NCBI RefSeq assembly: GCF_000616095.1
Contig: NZ_BAMS01000001.1
Location: 806,001-870,000 of the forward strand
DNA from: Sneathiella glossodoripedis JCM 23214
GTDB taxonomy: Bacteria; Pseudomonadota; Alphaproteobacteria; Sneathiellales; Sneathiellaceae
DNA length: 64,000 bases
Direction of reading: 5' to 3'
The notes under the pieces were generated by a model. That model had not been told where the DNA came from, ran no database searches, and was given only the letters and a program-made list of their open reading frames with translations. The stretch's first letter is position 1. Each line of letters starts with the position of its first letter. This document shows, piece by piece, positions 39,501 to 50,075 of this stretch. The position numbers and the translations under genes were made by a program.

Positions 39501-40577
39501 ATGCAGGATATAAACAAGCTTGAAAGCGAGTTGCTGGAAGAAATCGGCAACGCACGGGATCTCGACGCGCTGGAAGCCGTCAGAATTTCCGCTATGGGTA
39601 AAAAGGGGCGTGTCAGCCTGATGATGCGTGGCCTCGGTCAAATGGCACCGGAAGAACGTAAAGAAATTGCCCCAAAACTCAACCAGCTCAAGAAAGTGAT
39701 TGGTGATGCAATCGACAATGCCAAGGCAGAGCTGAACCGGGCGGCAATGGAGGCTCGTCTGGCGTCGGAGCGTGTGGATGTCACCTTGCCAGTGCGTCCA
39801 GAAAATAAGGGAAGAATTCATCCGATTAGTCAGGTAACTGACGAAATTATCGAAATTTTCGCTGATATGGGATTTTCGATCGCTGAGGGGCCGGATATTG
39901 AGGATGATTTTCACAACTTCACGGCGTTGAATATCCCGCCTGAACATCCTGCACGGCAAATGCATGACACATTCTATCTTCCGCAAAAAGAGGATGGGAG
40001 TCGTCAACTTCTGCGGACGCATACATCTTCTGTTCAGATACGGACCATGGAAAACAAACAGCCGCCACATCGAATTGTGGTGCCAGGAAGAACATACAGA
40101 AGTGATTCCGATCAGACTCATACGCCGATGTTCAACCAGATCGAAGGACTGGTCATCGACAAGACAAGCCATATGGGTCACCTGAAAGGCGTGCTCAAAG
40201 AATTCTGCCGGGCCTTTTTCGAGGTCGATGATGTCGAAATGCGGTTTCGCCCGTCCTATTTTCCGTTCACTGAACCCTCTGCCGAGATGGATATTCGGTG
40301 CACATTTGCTGGTGATCACATCAAGATTGGTGAAGGTGATGACTGGATGGAGATTCTCGGTTGCGGCATGGTGAACCCGAAGGTACTGGCGCATTGCGGC
40401 ATTGATCCAAATGAATATCAGGGTTTTGCCTGGGGGATGGGAATTGACCGGATTGCGATGCTGAAATATGGCATCCCTGATTTGCGGGCCTTTTTCGATT
40501 GTGACCTACGCTGGCTGAAACATTACGGATTTGTACCTTTGGATGTACCAACGCTTGGGGGAGGGCTGTCTCGATGA
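39501..40577 (+). CDS. pheS: Phenylalanyl-tRNA synthetase alpha subunit
   Basis: 358 residues from ATG 39501 (GAAAGAG upstream). The N-terminal coiled coil (residues 1-85) contacts tRNA; the class II catalytic domain shows [24 protein letters not shown] and the motif 3 [13 protein letters not shown]. Its stop overlaps the pheT start (ATGA at 40574), so the subunits of the tetrameric enzyme are coupled. Length is normal. Confidence 0.98.
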   Translation: MQDINKLESELLEEIGNARDLDALEAVRISAMGKKGRVSLMMRGLGQMAPEERKEIAPKLNQLKKVIGDAIDNAKAELNRAAMEARLASERVDVTLPVRPENKGRIHPISQVTDEIIEIFADMGFSIAEGPDIEDDFHNFTALNIPPEHPARQMHDTFYLPQKEDGSRQLLRTHTSSVQIRTMENKQPPHRIVVPGRTYRSDSDQTHTPMFNQIEGLVIDKTSHMGHLKGVLKEFCRAFFEVDDVEMRFRPSYFPFTEPSAEMDIRCTFAGDHIKIGEGDDWMEILGCGMVNPKVLAHCGIDPNEYQGFAWGMGIDRIAMLKYGIPDLRAFFDCDLRWLKHYGFVPLDVPTLGGGLSR

Positions 40578-42981
40578 AATTTACAGTCTCCTGGTTAAGA
40601 GAATATCTGGAGTTTGACGCTTCATTGGACGAACTGTCTGAGAAGCTGACTTCAATTGGTCTGGAAGTTGAAGAAATCGTTGATCGCGCGAAGGAGTTGG
40701 AGGCTTTCAAGGTCTGTCATGTGATCAAGGCGGAGCAACATCCAAATGCGGATCGCTTGCGTGTCTGTCAGGTAGATACCGGTGAAGGTGTTGTTCAGGT
40801 CGTGTGCGGTGCGCCAAATGCGAAAACCGGTATGAAGGCAGTTTTTGCGCCATCCGGCGTGTATGTTCCAGGTACTGATCTGTTGCTCAAACCATCAAAA
40901 ATCAGAGGGGTTGAGAGCAACGGTATGCTTGTATCAGAACGCGAAATGGGTGTTTCTGATGAACATGATGGCATTATTGAAATGCCTGAAAACACCGAAA
41001 TTGGTCTTCAATACGCCAAGCTGGCGGGCCTTGATGATCCGGTTGTGGAAATTGCGATCACCCCAAATCATCAGGATGCACTTGGGGTGTACGGAATTGC
41101 CCGTGACCTTGCGGCCAGTGGATTTGGTACCTTAAAAGAGCCAGATTTGACACCAGTAAAGGGTCAGTTTGACAGCCCCATTGGTGTGAAACTGTCCTTT
41201 GAAGGCGACGCAGACCCGCTTCCTTGTTCAAAGTTTTTGGGCCGATATGTGCGCGGTGTGAAAAACGGGCCGAGCCCGAAATGGCTACAGGATCGATTGA
41301 TCTCGATTGGACTGCGCCCGATCTCAGCGTTGGTGGATATTACCAATTTTGTTACTTTTGATCTGGGTCGCCCTCTGCACGTATTTGATGCTGACAAGCT
41401 CAAAGGAGATATTCAGCCGCGCTTTGCCCGTGCAGGTGAGAAGTTGCTGGCCTTGGACGGTGAAGAATATGACCTTGTTGAAAGCGATTGCGTAATAGCT
41501 GACGATGTCGCTCCTCAGGGGCTTGGCGGTATTATGGGCGGTGAGCTGAGCGGGTGCACGGAAGAGACAACAAACGTCTTTATTGAAGCCGCGCTTTTTG
41601 ATCCGATCGCCATTGCGACAACAGGTCGCCGTCTGGGTATTGAATCCGACGCCCGCTATCGCTTCGAAAGAGGTGTGGACCCCGCTTTCGTGGAAAATGG
41701 TATGGAGGTCGCGACACGTCTGGTAATGGAGCTTTGCGGCGGAGAGCCCAGCCATGTGGTTGCAGATGGGGAAGGTCCCGATTGGCAGAAAAGTGTCAGT
41801 TTACGCAAAACCCGCGTTAAAGAACTTGGCGGGGTAGATGTTGAGCCGTCTGAAATGATTGAAATTCTGGATCGGCTGGGTTTCAAACCCGTTGATAAGG
41901 GAGATGTCATCGAAACGCAGGTTCCCTCTTGGCGTATGGACATTGATGCAGAGGCTGATCTTGTCGAAGAAGTGATGCGAATGCACGGCTTTGATAAGAT
42001 TGAGGCTGTGGCCCTGCCACGGTTGTCTGTCGTCGCACAGCCATCTGTCAGTCCAAAACAACGCCGGGTTCGAACAGCGAAACGGGCCTTGGCGGGCCGG
42101 GGAATGATTGAAGCGGTAACCTATTCGTTTTTGCCGCGGGCTCATGCGGAACTCTTTGGCGGTGTGAATGAGGATATTGTTCTATCCAATCCTATTAGCT
42201 CCGATCTTGACGTTATGCGCCCCTCGCTTTTGCCAAATCTGGTGGCGGCTGCGGGGCGTAATCAGGCGCGTGGATTTAATGACATAAATCTGTTTGAGGT
42301 GGCTGGCGAATATCACAGTGATCAGCCAGATGGCCAAAGAACGGTTGCAGCGGGTATTCGCACCGGTTTGACTTCCGGGCGCCATTGGGATGGCGCCGGG
42401 CGTGCCTGGGATGTATTCGATGTGAAAGCAGATGTTCTTGATCTGCTTGAAGCCATCGGCGGTCCTGCGGCAACTGCTCAAATCGTTACCGGGGCACCGC
42501 AGTGGTATCATCCGGGAAGATCCGGAGTCATACAGCTCGGTCCAAAAATGCGCCTTGCCGCTTTTGGAGAGCTGCACCCATCAGTTCTTGAAGCCATGAA
42601 GGTTAAAGGGCCGATCATGGGATTTGAGTTGTATCTGGATAATGTTCCCCTGCCCAAAGCAACAGGCAAAACAGCCCGTGATCCGCTAAAAGTTTCAGAT
42701 TATCAGGCGGTGGAGCGTGATTTTGCTTTTGTAGTTGATCAGGACGTGACCGCAGACAAAATTTTACGTGCCGCACGTGGTGCTGATAAAAAACTGATCA
42801 CAGATGCGACAATTTTCGACATCTATGAAGGCGAACGTATTGGAGAGGGTAAAAAATCGATTGCACTTTCCATCCGGCTTGAGCATCTGACAAAACATTG
42901 ACTGATGAAGAAATTGATGCGGTTGCAGCCAAGGTTGTTGCCAATGTGGAGAAATCCACAGGTGGTATATTGCGCCGCTAG
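40574..42981 (+). CDS. pheT: Phenylalanyl-tRNA synthetase beta subunit (frame broken near the 3' end)
   Basis: About 802 residues repaired. Begins with a tRNA-binding (EMAP-like) domain (residues 40-150), then B3/B4 editing domains, B5, the core and the C-terminal FDX-ACB anticodon domain. The frame runs into a stop at 42901 after LEHLTKH; inserting one C near 42884 gives [34 protein letters not shown], the conserved end of the FDX-ACB domain. The final residues bind the tRNA anticodon, so the intact reading is expected in the living strain. Confidence 0.96.
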
Positions 42982-43062
42982 AATTTCTGCTCAGAAATAA
43001 ATCAGTGAGGGCCGGAGAATGCGGATGTATTCTTCGGCCCGAATGTTCAAAAGGACTGCATA

Positions 43063-43515
43063 ATGACAAATAAGATACCGGAAGGGTTTGTCCCATTTCC
43101 GGAATTTCCGGGGTTTCTGGAGACAACAGGTCCGCTTTATGTGAACTATACCGACACAGAGGCGCGCCTTGGAATTCTTGTTGAGAAGAAACATGTTAAT
43201 ATTGCCAATATCTGTCATGGTGGCATGATCATGACATTGGCGGATATGCAATTGGGTATCGGCGCACAAGCCGCGTTGAAAATGCGTAAATTTCTCCCAA
43301 CCATGCATATGAGTGGTGATTTTGTAGCCCCAACACCGCTTGGGGCCTGGTTGGAAGGCCGCACCGAAGTGATTAAGGCAACCCGTAAAAGTATTTTTGC
43401 GACCTGTATTCTGAAAGCTGACGGTGAAACAGTATTCAGTGGCTCGGGAATAATGAAAATACCCGGCGACAATGGTGGTCAGTTTGCCGATATTATGATA
43501 TCGGATCGGGGTTAG
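43063..43515 (+). CDS. PaaI-type hotdog thioesterase
   Basis: 150 residues. The hotdog signature HVNIANICHGGMIMTLADMQLGIGA holds the HGG turn and the catalytic-type aspartate of the PaaI/acyl-CoA thioesterase group; GRTEVIKATRKSIFATCILKADG follows. It hydrolyses acyl-CoA esters, substrate unknown. Placed between pheT and lepA with no apparent functional link. Confidence 0.88.
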   Translation: MTNKIPEGFVPFPEFPGFLETTGPLYVNYTDTEARLGILVEKKHVNIANICHGGMIMTLADMQLGIGAQAALKMRKFLPTMHMSGDFVAPTPLGAWLEGRTEVIKATRKSIFATCILKADGETVFSGSGIMKIPGDNGGQFADIMISDRG

Positions 43516-43571
43516 TATCAAAAGCTGCTGATAAATGCTTCTGCAGAGATAAAGCGTTAGATTGAGTTGAA

Positions 43572-45374
43572 ATGACAGACCTCAGTAAAATCAGGAATTT
43601 CTCGATCATTGCCCATATTGATCATGGGAAATCTACACTGGCCGACCGCCTGATTCAGGATTGCGGTGGGCTGGATACCCGCGAGATGCAGCAGCAGGTT
43701 CTCGACAATATGGATATTGAGCGAGAACGCGGAATTACGATCAAGTCGCAGACCGTCAGGTTGCTCTACAAAGCCAAAGATGGGGAGACTTATACGCTTA
43801 ATCTTATTGATACGCCGGGCCATGTGGACTTTGCCTATGAGGTGAACCGCTCACTCTCCGCTTGTGAAGGCTCTTTATTGGTTGTTGATGCCAGTCAGGG
43901 TGTTGAGGCGCAAACGCTCGCAAATGTGTATCAGGCAATCGAAGTTGACCATGAAATCGTACCTGTTCTGAATAAGGTTGATCTGCCGGCTGCTGATGTG
44001 GACAGGGTTTCCGAGCAGATCGAGGATGTGATCGGAATTGATGCCACGGACGCTATTGCAGTATCTGCTAAAACCGGTCTGGGCATTGAAGAGGTTCTGG
44101 AAGCTGTCGTTGCAAAAATTCCACCGCCTGAAGGAGATCGGAACAAGCCATTGCGGGCGCTTCTGATTGATAGCTGGTATGATGCCTATCTCGGTGTTGT
44201 CGTGCTCTTTCGGGTGCGGGAGGGAAGTATCCGCAAGGGGCAGAAAATCCGCCTTATGGAAACCGGGGCTTCCTATTTGGTGGATCGCGTCGGTGTTTTT
44301 ACCCCAAAGGGCCTTATTGTTGATGAGCTGGGTCCGGGCGAGATCGGATTTATGACGGCCGCCATCAAGGAAGTTGCCGACACTAATGTGGGTGATACCA
44401 TTACCGATGATCGCAATCCGGCAGCAGAACCTTTGCCCGGCTTTAAACCCAATCAGCCGGTTGTATTCTGTGGCCTGTTTCCAGTGGATTCAGCTGATTT
44501 TACGGAACTGAAAGCCAGCCTTGCAAAATTGCGGCTCAATGACGCCAGCTTTTCGTTTGAAGCGGAAACATCCGCGGCGCTCGGATTTGGTTTCAGATGC
44601 GGATTTTTGGGTCTTTTGCATCTGGAGATCATTCAGGAACGTCTGGAGAGGGAATTCGATCTGGATCTGATCACAACGGCACCATCAGTGGTCTATCACA
44701 TCTATAAAACCGACGGGGAAATGGAAATGCTACATAATCCGGCGGATATGCCCGATGTGATGAAAATTGATCATATCGAAGAGCCGTGGATCAAAGCGAC
44801 TATCATGGTTCCCGACGATTATCTGGGGCAGGTTCTGAAATTATGTGAAGACAAGCGCGGTGTACAACTGGACCTGACTTATGCAGGTAACCGGGCCATG
44901 GTTGTCTATAAATTGCCTCTCAATGAGGTGGTGTTTGATTTTTACGATCGCCTTAAATCTGTCAGCCGGGGATATGCCAGCTTTGACTATGAAATGTATG
45001 CCTATGAAGAAAGTGATCTGGTCAAGCTCAGCATTCTGGTGAACGCTGAGCCAGTAGACGCTCTTGCCATGCTGGTTCACCGCTCTCAGGCGGAAGCCCG
45101 CGGTCGTCACTTGTGTGAGCGGCTGAAAGATCTTATTCCGCGCCAGCTATTCAAAATTGCATTGCAGGCCGCAATCGGCGGTAAGGTTATTGCCCGTGAA
45201 ACCATCAGCGCCATGCGCAAAGACGTTACCGCCAAATGTTATGGCGGTGATATCACGCGTAAGAAAAAGCTCTTGGAGAAGCAGAAAAAGGGTAAAAAAC
45301 GCATGCGCAGCGTTGGCAATGTGGAAATTCCGCAAAGCGCCTTTGTCGCTGCCTTGAAAATGAGCGACGACTGA
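43572..45374 (+). CDS. lepA: Elongation factor 4 (LepA)
   Basis: 600 residues, full-length translational GTPase. The G domain shows [13 protein letters not shown] (P loop), [16 protein letters not shown] and NKVDLP; then come domains II, III, V and the LepA-specific C-terminal [15 protein letters not shown] basic tail. It binds the ribosome and is thought to back-translocate or aid 30S maturation. Nothing atypical seen. Confidence 0.98.
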   Translation: MTDLSKIRNFSIIAHIDHGKSTLADRLIQDCGGLDTREMQQQVLDNMDIERERGITIKSQTVRLLYKAKDGETYTLNLIDTPGHVDFAYEVNRSLSACEGSLLVVDASQGVEAQTLANVYQAIEVDHEIVPVLNKVDLPAADVDRVSEQIEDVIGIDATDAIAVSAKTGLGIEEVLEAVVAKIPPPEGDRNKPLRALLIDSWYDAYLGVVVLFRVREGSIRKGQKIRLMETGASYLVDRVGVFTPKGLIVDELGPGEIGFMTAAIKEVADTNVGDTITDDRNPAAEPLPGFKPNQPVVFCGLFPVDSADFTELKASLAKLRLNDASFSFEAETSAALGFGFRCGFLGLLHLEIIQERLEREFDLDLITTAPSVVYHIYKTDGEMEMLHNPADMPDVMKIDHIEEPWIKATIMVPDDYLGQVLKLCEDKRGVQLDLTYAGNRAMVVYKLPLNEVVFDFYDRLKSVSRGYASFDYEMYAYEESDLVKLSILVNAEPVDALAMLVHRSQAEARGRHLCERLKDLIPRQLFKIALQAAIGGKVIARETISAMRKDVTAKCYGGDITRKKKLLEKQKKGKKRMRSVGNVEIPQSAFVAALKMSDD

Positions 45375-45396
45375 TCTGGCTCCTGTTGTTCGCGGG

Positions 45397-45717
45397 TCAG
45401 TTTAGATATTTGCGCGGCGCAAATCGGTTGCGCCGATCGCGAAAGAGGATCAGAAACAATACTCCCGGGACCACGAAGATGATCCATGCGGGCCAAAGCA
45501 GCAATTCGACAATGATCGGATCCCATAGTTGCGCAAACAGATAGCGTTGCACCACCGCCTGCACAAGGTTGAGGCTTTTGGCGTCGAGATCGAACCAGAG
45601 CTGACCAAGGAGCTGCGGTGCCCACTCGCCAGCCTTTAGCGATGCCAGCAGTTCATTGCCCAGCAACATAATGCCGAGCATGAGACATAACCAGCCTAAT
45701 ATGCGTCCGATAATCAC
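45397..45717 (-). CDS. Small conserved membrane protein
   Basis: 106 residues, two hydrophobic segments (about 5-25 and 75-93) flanking a soluble loop with SLNLVQAVVQRYLFAQLWDPIIVELLLWPAW. The pattern resembles conserved hypothetical alphaproteobacterial proteins. It converges with lepA 22 bases away. Function unknown. Confidence 0.7.
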   Translation of the reverse strand: MIIGRILGWLCLMLGIMLLGNELLASLKAGEWAPQLLGQLWFDLDAKSLNLVQAVVQRYLFAQLWDPIIVELLLWPAWIIFVVPGVLFLILFRDRRNRFAPRKYLN

Positions 45718-45840
45718 AATTGCCCCGCCCTTCTGACACGCCCTGATCGTGCCTCATCGTCCTGACAGCTTAAGAGGAACTGAAGGCAAGTGCAATATCC
45801 CGCTTGCTCAGGGAAAATCGCCCGATTTTGTTTTGCAGGC

Positions 45841-45868
45841 TTGCATTCTGTGTCTTGTTGGGTATAGT
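45841..45868 (+). promoter_or_regulatory. Promoter of tRNA-Ser
   Basis: TTGCAT (45841-45846) and TATAGT (45863-45868) with a 16-base spacer, about 27 bases before the mature tRNA end. Confidence 0.65.
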
Positions 45869-45895
45869 CCCCCGGTCCCGTCCGTGGACCTATGT

Positions 45896-45984
45896 GGAGA
45901 GGTGGCCGAGTGGCTTAAGGCGCACGCCTGGAAAGTGTGTATACGGGAGACCGTATCGGGGGTTCGAATCCCCTCTCTCCGCCA
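45896..45984 (+). tRNA. tRNA-Ser (anticodon GGA)
   Basis: 89 bases including an encoded CCA. Acceptor GGAGAGG pairs with CCTCTCC; anticodon loop CTGGAAA gives GGA, reading UCC and UCU; the long variable arm TACGGGAGACCGTA is diagnostic of a class II serine tRNA; T arm GGGGGTTCGAATCCCC is standard. Confidence 0.97.
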
Positions 45985-46386
45985 GAACCCTGTTTTTCAG
46001 CATCCCCTAAAATTCGCTAATGTCCTTCTAATCCCCAGTAATCCTAGGGTGTTTAGTCCGTAATTGTTCATTGATATTTTCTAATGTTTATAGGTGACGT
46101 CTGATTAAGTATGGGTAGGAAGATTGGTAGAGAATGCGTTAAATGTCCTACCAGCCGGGCTGCAAGCCTATATTTATTTAGAATAAAAAGAAAAAATACA
46201 TAAGGCATTCTCTTAACGGATGTGTATTGTGACATGAAATTTTGCTTTGTTTTCGGACGTTTAGTTGTTTGTTTTTTTGCACACTATTTACCCGAATTTC
46301 GAAAATTCAATAGTCCTGATGTTTACTTGAGCAGACCATTGGTGTTTCATATTCGAAAATAAAATCGAATTGGAAGAGCGAGCAAT
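45985..46386 (+). other. AT-rich gap after tRNA-Ser
   Basis: About 400 bases without a credible gene. It holds a 9-base inverted repeat, AGAGAATGC (46129-46137) and GCATTCTCT (46205-46213), 67 bases apart, and several T runs. No copy of the tRNA 3' end was found here, so an integration end is not supported. A promoter for the following lipoprotein gene is presumably in it but not distinct. Confidence 0.4.
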
Positions 46387-46888
46387 ATGCACAAAATGCT
46401 GTTGATATTCGTATTGGCTATTTTTTGTCGTCGGTTGTCAAACGATGACAAAAAAAGAGGCAGCTTTTCAGCAGGCATTAGACGCTAAAAGCCCTAATAC
46501 TCTGAAAGAGTATGTCAACGATAAAACCATACTGAGAAACTTGTATCAGTTCGAAAACGCTGTTCTCTATTTTTCACCTAAAGGTCATGGTTATCTGTGG
46601 GTAGAAGGTACGTATGTTCCGGAGTACTTCACATGGAGGATAGAAAAACTAGAAGCTATGTATGAGCTGTGTTTGTCACATCCTGATTTATTTGCAGCAC
46701 TCCAATCTAGCCGTAGAGTTTATGGTAATAAGGACCAGTACTGTAGGCCTATGAGTGTCTTTCTCTCTAGGGTGAAGGAGTTTCGTGAAACTGACATTTT
46801 TAAACTGTCTTCTGGTCGTATCCCATTTATTAGAAAGACACCCCACCACAATCTGGGTGAGTTATTGGAATTATCATACGGTAAATAG
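46387..46888 (+). CDS. Putative lipoprotein (frame disturbed near the N-terminus)
   Basis: ATG 46387 after GGAAGAG gives MHKMLLIFVLAIF, the start of a signal peptide, and then leaves frame at the six-T run 46421-46426. Dropping one T joins it to a lipobox-like VVGC followed by QTMTKKEAAFQQALDAKS and a mature domain to 46888 (about 166 residues). The mature region contains ENAVLYFSPKGHGYLWVEGTYVPEYFTWRIEKLE and a GRIPFIRK segment; no family recognised. This is the only frameshift in the window requiring a base removal, so a real contingency or pseudogene is possible. The gene is AT-rich and unlike its neighbours. Confidence 0.6.
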
Positions 46889-47201
46889 TCTATGTTCCTG
46901 TAGTAGTGGAGTAAGTCATGCAAGGATTGCGATTCTGTTAGGTATTCCCTGTACGATTTGAACGTGTGACTATCTGATTAGAAAAGTCATTTTTGGATTC
47001 CCTAATTGATAGGGCACCTGTTTTTTATAAGTTAAACTTTCACAAAATCCTAAATTTTCCGTCTGAAATTACTACGATTAAAGGGGGCAATCATATTTTG
47101 GTTGGGAAATTTATTATTTGGTTATTTAAACAATACTGCTTTACCAATGGGGTGCTTCTATCTAATCTGCTGAGGAAAATTGCCCTACTCATAAGAATAT
47201 T
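46889..47201 (+). other. Gap between lipoprotein and acyltransferase genes
   Basis: About 310 AT-rich bases. One frame is open at 46993-47250 but has a TTG start, no ribosome site and no similarity; I do not call it. No terminator hairpin or promoter stands out. Confidence 0.4.
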
Positions 47202-48194
47202 ATGCTTCTTTGCGAATTCTCCAATACGCGTGACAACAATTTCAACTTAATTCGAATACTTGCTGCCTGGCTTGTGTTATTTTCACATTCATATGCCATC
47301 GTTTTTGGGGGGGGGGAATTTGAACCGTTAAGGTGGCTTGGCGTGACCTGGGGTGGCATCGCTGTCGATGTATTTTTTGTTACCAGTGGGTTCCTGATTA
47401 CGCAAAGCCTCACTCGTTCGAGTTTACTTTCCTTCGCGTTAAAACGGGCACTGAGAATATTTCCGGCCCTCATCGTTGCTGTATGCCTCATGGTTGTGCT
47501 GCTGTCGGATGATCTTTTCTCATTCGAAACGCTGAAATTCTTCGTTAAAAATACTACCCTGTTTTTAGGCGTGTCTTATACGCTACCCGGTGCGTTTATT
47601 GACACCCCTTTAGGTCCTGCAGTGAACGGGTCTTTGTGGACACTTCCTTGGGAAGTTCGCTGCTATGCTGCAGTGATATTGGTGACAGCCTTCAGGCCCA
47701 AGTTGATGACGCCTGTTGTCGCTATTGGCCTGATGCTATTTGCCCATCAGAGCGAAGCGGCACGTATTTGTGGGTTTTTCTTTGTTGGTGCCTCAATATT
47801 CCATTTCAGAGATAAAATTGTAATTACCCATTGGCTTGCAGCGGGATTTTTGGTCGCTTTGCTCGTGTCCTTGAGCGATCCAAATATATTCAGGTTCGTT
47901 TATCCTTTTGCGCTCCCATATTTTGTATTTTATCTGGCATATGTTCCGGAAGGTTCGATCAGAAAATTTAATAAGTTCGGTGATTATTCATATGGAATGT
48001 ACATCTATGCATTTCCTATTCAGCAGGCACTCACACATGTAACGCAGGATGTGTATCTGCATATCATTCTCGCAACTGTGATGACATTCGTTCCCGCCTT
48101 CCTGTCATGGCATTTGATTGAAAAACACGCTATCAATCCAGACTTTAGGGCCAGATTAGTATTGCCGCTAAAAGCTATTCGGAAGGGCGGTTGA
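47202..48194 (+). CDS. Acyltransferase 3 family membrane protein (OafA-like)
   Basis: 330 residues, about ten hydrophobic segments. The family motifs are near the N-terminus: NNFNLIRILAAWLVLFSHSYA (with the histidine used for acyl transfer) and GVTWGGIAVDVFFVTSGFLITQSL; later SLWTLPWEVRCY. Such proteins O-acetylate or O-succinylate surface glycans. The codons at 47307-47316 are a run of ten G encoding part of FGGGEF; a slip of one base would end the protein early. It overlaps the 3' end of the convergent binding-protein gene by 20 bases. Confidence 0.9.
   Translation: MLLCEFSNTRDNNFNLIRILAAWLVLFSHSYAIVFGGGEFEPLRWLGVTWGGIAVDVFFVTSGFLITQSLTRSSLLSFALKRALRIFPALIVAVCLMVVLLSDDLFSFETLKFFVKNTTLFLGVSYTLPGAFIDTPLGPAVNGSLWTLPWEVRCYAAVILVTAFRPKLMTPVVAIGLMLFAHQSEAARICGFFFVGASIFHFRDKIVITHWLAAGFLVALLVSLSDPNIFRFVYPFALPYFVFYLAYVPEGSIRKFNKFGDYSYGMYIYAFPIQQALTHVTQDVYLHIILATVMTFVPAFLSWHLIEKHAINPDFRARLVLPLKAIRKGG
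47307..47316 (+). repeat. G10 homopolymer inside the acyltransferase gene
   Basis: Ten consecutive G within codons for residues about 36-39. Runs of this length mutate by slipped-strand mispairing; as written the frame is open, so this is the ON state if phase variation operates. Confidence 0.7.
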
Positions 48195-48978
48195 GGTGAC
48201 GGTCTACGATTGTATCATAAACGCCCGTCTCTTTTAGCGTTTTAAGGCCGGTGTTGACGGTCTGAATGATTGCTTCTGCGTTGGGATGTTGTTTACTGAT
48301 CAGGAAATGCATGGTTGAGGGAGCCCATTCAATGGGTAGCCGTTTGAGCTTTTCCTCGCTCCCTTTTTCTCTTCTGAACATATCCGCGGAAACAATATTA
48401 TTCCAAACCACGAAATCGCATCGCTTTATCAGAAGCATTCTCAGGCTATAAGTATTTTCCAGTGTTCGGATGACGTTAATTTTTCCGCTATTCACCTGAT
48501 CCCTTAATTCTTCGGGGATGGAATATCCCTCCGCCCTGCAAAAGCGCAGCCCATCAAGCTCTGCTTCTGATGAGGGGGTTTGCAGTAAATCCCGAGATAC
48601 GAAAATGCTGGCTTTTGTGGCATATAGCGGGTCGGAAAACAAAAAACTCTTTTTGCGTTTTTCTGTCTCGTAATAAGGAAATATACCATCGTGCACACCG
48701 ACCCGGGCTTCTTGATAGGTTCGTTTCCATGGCAAATGAATAACGGTGTGTGGAATATTGGATAATTTAAAAATTTCGGTGATGATTTCAGTTACCATAC
48801 CACCTGAAGGCAGGTTTTCATCGGCAAATGGGGGGAAATTGTTCCCTGTCGCAAGCGAGAGAGGTTTTTCTGTCGCACTCGCTGTGTTGTAGAAAAGGAA
48901 AATTGTGAGAGATAAAATCAGGCATTTGTAAGTAAGCAGCCGTAACTTGGCAGGGAATGCAACTGAATTTTCTGACAT
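48175..48978 (-). CDS. Periplasmic amino-acid-binding-like protein (SBP family 3)
   Basis: 267 residues from ATG 48978 (GAGAGG upstream); the frame continues upstream but without a start signal. Membrane-type signal sequence near 15-35, then a two-lobe binding fold: LATGNNFPPFADENLPSGGMVTEIITEIFK and the Tyr-Glu pair, hinge near FVVWN. The fold binds amino acids or similar solutes for an ABC transporter, or acts as a stand-alone sensor; no permease or ATPase is adjacent. The motif set is distant from typical HisJ proteins. Confidence 0.85.
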   Translation of the reverse strand: MSENSVAFPAKLRLLTYKCLILSLTIFLFYNTASATEKPLSLATGNNFPPFADENLPSGGMVTEIITEIFKLSNIPHTVIHLPWKRTYQEARVGVHDGIFPYYETEKRKKSFLFSDPLYATKASIFVSRDLLQTPSSEAELDGLRFCRAEGYSIPEELRDQVNSGKINVIRTLENTYSLRMLLIKRCDFVVWNNIVSADMFRREKGSEEKLKRLPIEWAPSTMHFLISKQHPNAEAIIQTVNTGLKTLKETGVYDTIVDRHLNRPSE

Positions 48979-49161
48979 GGTTACCTCTCTTAATAGGATA
49001 CCTGAATGACATCCCGTCTTGATTAGGGGTTTTGGCGGTCCTGTATTTTGAAACTCTGAAAAGTCAGATAGAACGTGTTGGTCAAAAGGCAATTTGTCAA
49101 AATGAACTTTGCGAGCATTTTGTTGGCAGTTCTTTGACCCTCTAGTGTCATTGAAGGTAGC

Positions 49162-49965
49162 TTAATTGGCAACAACAACTCGGTTACGGCCTTGATCTTT
49201 AGCATCGTAGAGTGCTTTGTCGGTTAAGCGTAGGATATCGAGGCTGGACCGGGCCCCGTTCAAGCATTCTGCAACTCCGATACTGGTGGTTATTGAAAAG
49301 GCAGTTCCTTGATCTTCCAGCTTAAGTTGAGCAATTTTTTGTCTTAGCATTTCAGCGAATTCAAGTGCCATCTTCAAAGAGTAGCCGCGCAACAGAATTG
49401 CAAATTCTTCTCCGCCCAGTCTGCCAAAAAATCCGTTTTTAGGGAGAATTTCTTGACAGAGGTTCGCAAATTCGATCAGCGCATTGTCACCGGCTTCATG
49501 CCCGTATGTATCGTTCACTTTTTTAAAATGGTCTATATCCAGCATTAGCATGGCATAGTTCGCGGCCTTTTTATTGTCGAGAAGGGCCAGATTATCCATG
49601 ATAAATCTGCGATTGTAGGCACCGGTCAGGGTGTCGGTAATTGAAAGCTTGTGAAGTTCTTCCTTTTGGCGGGTAAGTGTTTCATTAGCCTTATTCAAGG
49701 CTTCCCTCGTAAAATAAATTTCTTCGGCCAGATCCACATTATCCATAGCAACGCTTTCCAAGCGTTCCTTTTCATCGCGGCAATTGGCGAGATCACCCTT
49801 GAGTATGAGATTTTGTTCCTCATGCTGGGCAATTTCCTGTTTGAGGAAGCAAACTTCTTCGCTGTCGCCATCGGAAATTTCAAGGCTGAATTTTTTGCGC
49901 GTCTGCTTTTCATTATGCGCGGCAAAAATTGCTTTTACTTTTTCGACACTGAGTTCACTACTCAT
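49162..49965 (-). CDS. Cytoplasmic diguanylate cyclase with coiled-coil N-terminus
   Basis: 267 residues. No membrane segment: residues 30-115 form a charged coiled coil (LKQEIAQHEEQNLILKGDLANCRDEKERLESV), then a GGDEF domain with DTLTGAYNRRFI, LDIDHFKKVNDTYGHEAGD and GRLGGEEFAILL. The GGEEF loop and metal Asp indicate active c-di-GMP synthesis; an RxxD inhibitory site is not seen. A perfect 12-base palindrome lies 18 bases before the start. Confidence 0.92.
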   Translation of the reverse strand: MSSELSVEKVKAIFAAHNEKQTRKKFSLEISDGDSEEVCFLKQEIAQHEEQNLILKGDLANCRDEKERLESVAMDNVDLAEEIYFTREALNKANETLTRQKEELHKLSITDTLTGAYNRRFIMDNLALLDNKKAANYAMLMLDIDHFKKVNDTYGHEAGDNALIEFANLCQEILPKNGFFGRLGGEEFAILLRGYSLKMALEFAEMLRQKIAQLKLEDQGTAFSITTSIGVAECLNGARSSLDILRLTDKALYDAKDQGRNRVVVAN

Positions 49966-49982
49966 GAGATAATCCGCCCCCT

Positions 49983-49994
49983 CTTGGCGCCAAG
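49983..49994 (-). promoter_or_regulatory. Perfect palindrome upstream of a diguanylate cyclase gene
   Basis: CTTGGCGCCAAG is a perfect 12-base palindrome between a TATAGT-like element (minus strand) and the gene's ATG. It resembles an operator, but the regulator is unknown. Confidence 0.35.
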
Positions 49995-50038
49995 TGGGGC
50001 GACTATAGGGAGTTTAGGTAAGTGAAAGGTTAATAAAT

Positions 50039-50060
50039 AACATTTTTCAATAAAAATGTT
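50039..50060 (-). terminator. Weak terminator of the PEP carboxylase gene
   Basis: AACATTTTT and AAAAATGTT (minus strand) pair over 9 bases with a 4-base loop, followed by ATTTATT, 16 bases past the stop. The stem is AT-only apart from one pair, so it is weak. Confidence 0.45.
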
Positions 50061-50075
50061 ACAGAAAGAGGACAA

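Noticed and set aside
39450-40394. Long open frame opposite pheS
   Set aside because: Antisense shadow of pheS with Cys/His-rich low-complexity translation and no ribosome site.
46129-46213. 9-base inverted repeat AGAGAATGC/GCATTCTCT
   Set aside because: Arms 67 bases apart in AT-rich DNA with no neighbouring mobile gene; could be chance.
45896-46386. Integration site (att) at tRNA-Ser
   Set aside because: No repeat of the tRNA 3' end and no integrase gene found in the window.
46993-47250. 85-residue open frame in the gap before the acyltransferase
   Set aside because: TTG start without a ribosome site; overlaps the real start region of the acyltransferase.
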